A stretch of DNA of 28,089 nucleotides from a virus: positions 1-28,089 of IMG/VR virus record IMGVR_UViG_3300013005_000131; one strand, written 5' to 3'. Numbering within the stretch: the stretch's first letter is position 1; each line of letters opens with the position of its first letter. The position numbers were made by a program, and so were the translations under genes. Positions 25,137-28,089 of this stretch are shown in pieces. Under the pieces are notes generated by a model. It saw only the letters and a list, made by a program, of their open reading frames with translations, had not been told where the DNA came from and did not search any database.

Positions 25137-25718
25137 CTACCTTCCGAACTTCTTGCGGCATTCAGGCCCAAGCTGAAGATCCCTTGAAACCGGATCTGTT
25201 AGCTCGGCCCCACAGCTACCACAGCAGCTGTAGTGTTGCCCAAAGATCTTTGCGTACTTGTATGGGTCCTGGCTGATTACGTTCATAATCGTGATTGAGT
25301 CCTGTGAAGGCACACGATGACGCGTAAATCCGCCTACTGAGCCAGTTAGTCGGCGCATGTATAGGTTACCCATATATTCCTTAACCTCAATGAACAAGAG
25401 GTCACCAGTTAACGGTGTGCCTTCGAGTGAGATGTCCAGCTCGCTGGTAGGTATCGCGTACTTGCTTTTAGGCGCACTTGAAAGTGCTTCCTGAAGAAGT
25501 GATTTGGTAGCTCCTGGAACCTTTGTAGCTTTCTGAGGCAGACGGAGAAGAAGATCAATCGTGCTGGAAGCTTGCTTCTTAGTCAGCGTTGGAAGCATCG
25601 AGCGGAAGCTAGAAACTTGAATCGCATCAAGCTCGCGCTCGGTAAGTAGTGAATCAATGAAGGCTACCTGCTTTTCGCTAGCGGCATCCTTCACGATTGG
25701 AAGAGTCATTTGGGTCAT
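25137..25718 (-). CDS. Phage protein with helical N-terminus and C-terminal zinc-binding motif
   Basis: This 193-aa protein has a start (ATG 25718) overlapping the upstream stop as ATGA. The N-terminus has two SEKQ-type helical blocks (ASEKQVAFIDSLLTEREL and LTKKQASSTIDLLLRLP), an arrangement I know from phage proteins of unknown role. The middle looks beta-rich. The C-terminus has C165/C166, C169 and C187 in CCGSCGAELTDPVS ... LGPECRKKFG, the short zinc-like motif resembling the DUF6011 type. Both parts commonly occur together in actinophage non-structural proteins, perhaps nucleic-acid related. Zinc binding is inferred from spacing; function unknown. Confidence 0.7.
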   Translation of the reverse strand: MTQMTLPIVKDAASEKQVAFIDSLLTERELDAIQVSSFRSMLPTLTKKQASSTIDLLLRLPQKATKVPGATKSLLQEALSSAPKSKYAIPTSELDISLEGTPLTGDLLFIEVKEYMGNLYMRRLTGSVGGFTRHRVPSQDSITIMNVISQDPYKYAKIFGQHYSCCGSCGAELTDPVSRDLQLGPECRKKFGR

Positions 25719-25915
25719 CGCGCGTCTCTTTTCTTTTTAGCTTCTTCATACTTTACCTTTGACCACTCATCGAGGTCATCAATAAGCTTTGAGAAGCGAG
25801 CCTTGAACTCTGGGGTAAAGAACCCAACGTCCTTCTTGGCTTTACGGCGTGCTTTCTTTGTCATCTTAACTCCTGCGTAAAGTATCGGGCTGTCTGGTAC
25901 TAATCCGTGGAACAT
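25715..25915 (-). CDS. Small basic protein with two possible starts
   Basis: This 66-aa frame begins at ATG 25915 with GGAAAGGAG just upstream. A second in-frame ATG at 25864 (MTKKARRKAKKDVG, 49 aa) has its own AGGAG six bases upstream. The protein is strongly basic and helical (KKARRKAKK, then KVKYEEAKKKRDAR), with no known domain. It is coupled by ATGA overlap to the zinc-motif gene. The first ribosome binding site lies in the left arm of a perfect 13-bp inverted repeat (see 25921-25980), so the start used may depend on the transcript. Nucleic-acid binding is plausible from charge only. Confidence 0.6.
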   Translation of the reverse strand: MFHGLVPDSPILYAGVKMTKKARRKAKKDVGFFTPEFKARFSKLIDDLDEWSKVKYEEAKKKRDAR

Positions 25916-25920
25916 GTTGG

Positions 25921-25980
25921 GCTCCTTTCCTGGGGTCCTCTTGATAGGTTAATTATATCAGGTAGGGCCAGGAAAGGAGC
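25921..25980 (-). promoter_or_regulatory. Promoter inside a perfect 13-bp inverted repeat that overlaps the ribosome binding site
   Basis: GCTCCTTTCCTGG (25921-25933) and CCAGGAAAGGAGC (25968-25980) are perfect inverted copies. Between them lies the element CCTACCTGATATAATTA (25950-25966) with -10 box at 25952-25957, giving a transcript start near 25945. The 25921-25933 arm holds the ribosome binding site for the gene at 25915. A read-through RNA would contain both arms and hide the site; an RNA started at this promoter would not. Confidence 0.6.
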
Positions 25981-25986
25981 GAGAGG

Positions 25987-26157
25987 CTACGCCCTTTGAG
26001 CCAACAGTGCCATAGTTATGCCTGCCATACCCAAGGAAACCACCTTAGAGAGGCTCTCAGGGGAAATGAGGGCTACTCCCACGGAGAGCACGGCAAATGC
26101 CAACGCCAATACCGCAGGCCATACCAGCTCTTGGAGTCTAGTAATCCAGTTTGGCAT
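25987..26157 (-). CDS. Small membrane protein (56 aa), holin-like size
   Basis: An ATG at 26157 with AGGAATC upstream opens a 56-codon frame (begins MPNWITRLQELVWPAVLAL, ends ALLAQRA) ending TAG at 25987. It has two hydrophobic segments, about 12-32 (VWPAVLALAFAVLSVGVALI) and about 38-53 (VVSLGMAGITMALLA), separated by a short SPESLSK loop. It begins five bases after the HTH gene ends and stops seven bases before the inverted repeat at 25968-25980, filling an otherwise empty gap. Size and two membrane spans resemble small holins, but the lysis genes are 1.6 kb away, so this is only a possibility. Confidence 0.65.
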   Translation of the reverse strand: MPNWITRLQELVWPAVLALAFAVLSVGVALISPESLSKVVSLGMAGITMALLAQRA

Positions 26158-26162
26158 GATTC

Positions 26163-26342
26163 CTACTTGACTGGGCGTGTTCGGCCCTTGAGACGGCTGG
26201 AGCCATCCCGAATGGTAGTTCCTGATGCGTCGATGAGCTTGCGGGCCTTACCATAGGTAATTCCTAGCTCCTTGGCTACCTCAACTACCGGCTTGCCTTG
26301 GCTGTAAAGCTGAGCTGCCGCTTGCGGCGTTGCTTCTGTCAT
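26163..26342 (-). CDS. Small helix-turn-helix protein
   Basis: I chose the ATG at 26342 (59 aa) because ACGAAAGGTAC, the ribosome binding motif seen at three other genes here, lies just upstream. The frame stays open to a TTG at 26462, which would add 40 coding-like residues directly after the preceding stop, so a longer form is possible. The protein has an HTH (AAAQLYSQGKPVVEVAKELGITYGKARKLI) followed by a conserved SGTTIRDGSSRLKGRTRP tail, a combination I associate with small actinophage DNA-binding proteins. It is a likely regulator or nucleoid-type factor; no target can be named. Confidence 0.7.
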   Translation of the reverse strand: MTEATPQAAAQLYSQGKPVVEVAKELGITYGKARKLIDASGTTIRDGSSRLKGRTRPVK

Positions 26343-26464
26343 TTCAGTACCTTTCGTCGGTGTTTCTTTTAATTCGGCTGGAGGTTCTGCCTCTAGCCAG
26401 GCTCGGGACTTCCTATGAAGCTCCTCGGCCTCCTTGAGTAACCGCAGCTGCGAGCTACCCAAAA

Positions 26465-26779
26465 CTATTTTTCTTCCAGCTTGAGAGTCTCAAGGACAGC
26501 ACGACCAGTAACGGAATCCCGGATAAGGAATCCATCATCAGCGTGACAGCTCATGCAGAGATATTCGTTGCGTCGATGCGACGGGTCACGGAAAACCTTT
26601 TCTTGTTTGCCACACCTATCGCAGTAGGGTTTTAATGGATGCGAATGTGCGTATTGGCGTGAGTGTTCGGCGCACAGCAATCGTTCGCCGCACTCATAAA
26701 CAAGTACTTGAGATTCTTGGCAGCGTTCACATGTTCCGTAAACGTATACCTGATCTTTCTGAATCGTACCTCGCGTCAT
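26465..26779 (-). CDS. Double zinc-ribbon small protein
   Basis: This 104-aa protein starts at ATG 26779 with a strong GGAGG site. It contains two treble-clef or ribbon-like ligand sets: C17, C20, C36 and H39 (CERC ... CAEH), then C53, C56, C75 and C78 (CDRC ... CMSC). The second, with its YLCMSCHADDG ending, looks like a typical HNH- or DksA-like zinc finger, but no nuclease or other catalytic residues are evident. It is probably a nucleic-acid or protein-binding adaptor. It has its own sigma70-like promoter upstream (26801-26829) and is followed by the HTH gene. Confidence 0.7.
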   Translation of the reverse strand: MTRGTIQKDQVYVYGTCERCQESQVLVYECGERLLCAEHSRQYAHSHPLKPYCDRCGKQEKVFRDPSHRRNEYLCMSCHADDGFLIRDSVTGRAVLETLKLEEK

Positions 26780-26800
26780 TGCATCCTCCTGTTTGGTAGA

Positions 26801-26829
26801 ACTTTATCCTGTCTACCTAATCTTGTAAA
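26801..26829 (-). promoter_or_regulatory. Sigma70-like promoter
   Basis: The transcribed strand has TTTACA (26824-26829), a 17-base spacer, and TAAAGT (26801-26806), about 22 bases before the ATG at 26779. The predicted leader is about 15 bases and holds the GGAGG ribosome binding site. It overlaps the end of the preceding gene. Confidence 0.55.
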
Positions 26830-27080
26830 CCGCTATCCAAAACTCTTTGTCGCCTTGGGCCAAATTGGCTGGAAGGCAGCCCAATGTTGATGGACACCTG
26901 ACAGTCGATGTAATCAACGTGACGGGCGGACATCTTAAGGTTGCCTCTAGCCTTCGAGCCTAGCGGCACGTACTGAATCTCCTGTGGATTGTAGATGTAG
27001 TGCCCACAGGAGATACAGATCTCAAAGGTGTTGTCGTCTCTACGACGAGGAACCCTCTGGTCCTTTGCTATAAACTTCAA
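26817..27080 (-). CDS. Small CxxC protein
   Basis: This 87-aa frame begins at a TTG one base after the TAA of the upstream membrane protein gene, so it is probably translated by coupling; no strong ribosome binding site is seen. It has CISCGHYIYNP (C22, C25) and a later C60 with H54 or H27 as possible further ligands, and a basic start (RVPRRR). A zinc knuckle is plausible. The C-terminal 20 residues are not distinctive. Function unknown; the start is uncertain. Confidence 0.55.
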   Translation of the reverse strand: MKFIAKDQRVPRRRDDNTFEICISCGHYIYNPQEIQYVPLGSKARGNLKMSARHVDYIDCQVSINIGLPSSQFGPRRQRVLDSGLQD

Positions 27081-27081
27081 G

Positions 27082-27282
27082 TTAGATGTCTAGCTTTCGG
27101 CTACCTGGCTTATAGGCAACACCTAATAGTGGCTGAACCTTTACTTCATCCTTCTTGAACTTGTAGATCTTGTAAGCTATAAGTACTACTGCAACAGTGG
27201 CAAGTACCCACAGGCGAAGATATAGTTCGATTGTGTTGGGAATATAGAGACCTAGCTCCCAGTTTTCAATTACTAGTTCCAT
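27082..27282 (-). CDS. Small single-span membrane protein (66 aa)
   Basis: The ATG at 27282 has AAAGGAAAA upstream and follows the stop of the previous gene by two bases. The N-terminal 20 residues are polar (WELGLYIPNTIELY), one hydrophobic span is at about 22-41 (LRLWVLATVAVVLIAYKIYK), and the C-terminal 25 residues are basic, which predicts a cytoplasmic tail. No family recognised. It forms a tight group with the other membrane and Cys-rich small genes here. Confidence 0.6.
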   Translation of the reverse strand: MELVIENWELGLYIPNTIELYLRLWVLATVAVVLIAYKIYKFKKDEVKVQPLLGVAYKPGSRKLDI

Positions 27283-27284
27283 AG

Positions 27285-27521
27285 TTATTTTCCTTTTCTC
27301 TTTGAGTTAAATTCGTCATCGGCAACGTTGAAGCAGTGAAGTGCGAATACTAGAAGTGGAATACATCCACCAAGTACGAGAACTATTGCCGCAACAAGTG
27401 AGAGTAAGCTGGGAAAGATGAAAAACGTGTGAGCTGCGTATGGGAACCAGGCAACTGCTGCTACGATTAGTGCTGCGCCATAGCGGCGGTAACGGTATCC
27501 ACGAAACTTGTTTATTTTCAT
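27285..27521 (-). CDS. Small two-span membrane protein (78 aa)
   Basis: Begins at ATG 27521 with ACGAAAGGAC at 27529-27539 as ribosome binding motif, downstream of a promoter element at 27566-27582. A basic start (KFRGYRYRRYG) is followed by two hydrophobic spans at about 15-32 and 38-64, and a charged end (DDEFNSKRKGK). No recognised family. Its leader holds a short CCCAG/CTGGG hairpin and an eight-codon frame including its stop (MTKGLPK) whose TGA overlaps this ATG, so a coupled leader peptide is possible. Confidence 0.62.
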   Translation of the reverse strand: MKINKFRGYRYRRYGAALIVAAVAWFPYAAHTFFIFPSLLSLVAAIVLVLGGCIPLLVFALHCFNVADDEFNSKRKGK

Positions 27522-27565
27522 TTGGGAAGTCCTTTCGTCATTTACCCAGGTTCCTGGGCTTGGGA

Positions 27566-27582
27566 TAATTATATCAGGTAGG
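27566..27582 (-). promoter_or_regulatory. Extended -10 promoter element, copy 2
   Basis: The transcribed strand reads CCTACCTGATATAATTA, identical over 17 bases to the copies at 25950-25966 and 27828-27844. It contains TGATATAAT, a perfect extended -10 box (TGnTATAAT). The predicted start near 27561 gives a 40-base leader for the gene at 27521. No -35 is evident, as expected for extended -10 promoters. Confidence 0.72.
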
Positions 27583-27587
27583 TGCGA

Positions 27588-27794
27588 CTAGTCGCTTGTT
27601 ACTCCGAATGCTGTTAGGTACGAAGATCTTTCTTGTTGTTCGCGCAATGCTTCCATGTCGCGGGAGATTTGGTTGTAGGCATTCGCACAGTTGTAGCACC
27701 AGGTTTCAGTCTGGATTCCACCAAGCATGAATGCGTCTGTCCCTGAGTACACTAGCTCTGTGCTCTCGCACTTATATGTTTTGCATGTCTTCAT
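27588..27794 (-). CDS. Small Cys-rich protein (68 aa)
   Basis: Begins at ATG 27794 with ACGAAAGGTAC at 27799-27809 upstream, behind promoter copy 3. It has C4 and C9 near the start and WCYNCANAY (CxxC) in the middle, a plausible zinc site, and a Gln/Glu-rich helical end (SRDMEALREQQERSS). Its stop lies six bases before promoter copy 2, so it may be a single-gene unit. No family recognised. Confidence 0.6.
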   Translation of the reverse strand: MKTCKTYKCESTELVYSGTDAFMLGGIQTETWCYNCANAYNQISRDMEALREQQERSSYLTAFGVTSD

Positions 27795-27827
27795 TTTTGT
27801 ACCTTTCGTAGTACGTCGTTGTTGGAA

Positions 27828-27844
27828 TAATTATATCAGGTAGG
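27828..27844 (-). promoter_or_regulatory. Extended -10 promoter element, copy 3
   Basis: Same 17-base CCTACCTGATATAATTA on the transcribed strand, with -10 box at 27830-27835. The TGA of TGATATAAT is also the stop codon of the upstream 57-aa gene (27836-27838), so the promoter is built over a gene end. The predicted start near 27823 gives a 29-base leader for the gene at 27794. Confidence 0.72.
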
Positions 27845-28009
27845 TTCTCCACGGCGCTTGAATTCGGGGCGGCGCCTTGAGATTTCACACTGGTCTGGTT
27901 TTATCCCCTGGGACTTCAGCCAGCTCTTGGCGGCATCCTCATCGGTGAACTGTCCCGCCCAGACTCCGCTAGGCAGGAACACGTTCACCATTTCGTAAAG
28001 AGTACTCAC
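27836..28009 (-). CDS. Small phage protein (57 aa)
   Basis: A GTG at 28009 opens a 57-codon frame (begins MSTLYEMVNVFLPSGVWAGQ, ends FKRRGEPT) whose TGA lies in promoter copy 3. The start overlaps the stop of the edge gene as GTGA, so the two are coupled. The sequence FTDEDAAKSWLKSQGIKPDQCEI reads as a small alpha/beta fold, with a basic C-terminus. I do not recognise the family. Function unknown. Confidence 0.62.
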   Translation of the reverse strand: MSTLYEMVNVFLPSGVWAGQFTDEDAAKSWLKSQGIKPDQCEISRRRPEFKRRGEPT

Positions 28010-28089
28010 CAACGAACCTCTGGGTCGTTTTTGTTTACTCGGTGATCAAACTCAAGCACTGCAAGGAACAGTGCAATAGCAGCAGCAAC
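28006..28089 (-). CDS. Partial CDS (C-terminus of a membrane protein)
   Basis: The frame enters from the right edge and ends at TGA 28006-28008. The 27 visible residues have a hydrophobic run (VAAAIALFLAVLEF) followed by a polar tail (DHRVNKNDPEVRW), so at least one membrane span is present near its end. The stop overlaps the GTG start of the next gene. Family unknown because the body lies outside the window. Confidence 0.6.
   Translation of the reverse strand, partial: VAAAIALFLAVLEFDHRVNKNDPEVRW

Noticed and set aside
1-28089. CRISPR array, insertion sequence or integrase-type genes
   Set aside because: No regularly spaced repeats, transposase or recombinase motifs were seen on either strand.

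Overview
This window is a stretch of a tailed double-stranded DNA phage (or prophage-like) genome. Every credible gene is on the minus strand, so transcription runs from high to low coordinates. The head proteins contain segments I recognise from actinobacteriophage capsid maturation proteases and their neighbours. Base composition looks like mid to upper 40s % GC by eye, below most cultured actinobacteria. I infer a phage of a lower-GC actinobacterium, for example a freshwater lineage; the sequence does not prove the host.

Layout in transcription order. (1) 28089 to about 25987: a compact set of small genes, including a truncated membrane protein at the edge, a 57-aa protein, several Cys-rich zinc-ribbon-like proteins, small membrane proteins and a small HTH protein. 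A 17-base extended -10 promoter-like element occurs here in three copies, and the ribosome binding motif ACGAAAGG recurs. (2) 25915 to 24443: small phage proteins, one with a C-terminal zinc motif. (3) 24374 to 23214: a lysis pair made of an exported lytic transglycosylase and a separate peptidoglycan-binding protein, closed by a strong terminator. (4) 23170 to 22672: about 500 bases without a convincing gene, rich in inverted repeats and CTAG sites, just before the packaging genes. (5) 22671 to 19472: a two-HTH protein (small terminase candidate), the large terminase, a second two-HTH protein that looks like a paralogue of the first, a small CxCG protein and a DUF1360-like membrane protein. 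(6) 19433 to 86: the head module with portal, a Cys4/basic-domain protein, a 2544-residue multidomain protein, a Cys-rich protein, a 1570-residue protein containing the maturation protease, the major capsid protein with a fused acidic scaffold-like domain, and a second structural protein. A further gene starts at 45 and runs off the left edge.

The most striking object is the 2544-aa protein at 8977..16611. It carries an R-S-E type ADP-ribosyltransferase domain (R945, STS 973-975, ExE 1017-1019), a HipA/PI4K-like kinase domain (K1234, D1313, N1321, D1334), SH3/KOW-like modules, an internal duplication and a conserved C-terminal module. It lies between portal and capsid protease genes. That place, and its resemblance to phage 'polyvalent' proteins, suggest that it is packaged in the head, perhaps cut by the protease, and delivered to modify host targets at infection. 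This role is an inference.

Regulation also looks unusual. Beyond the three-copy promoter element, a perfect 13-bp inverted repeat would bury a ribosome binding site in read-through transcripts but not in transcripts started at the promoter between its arms. The two HTH genes flanking the large terminase share a start-proximal promoter-like element.
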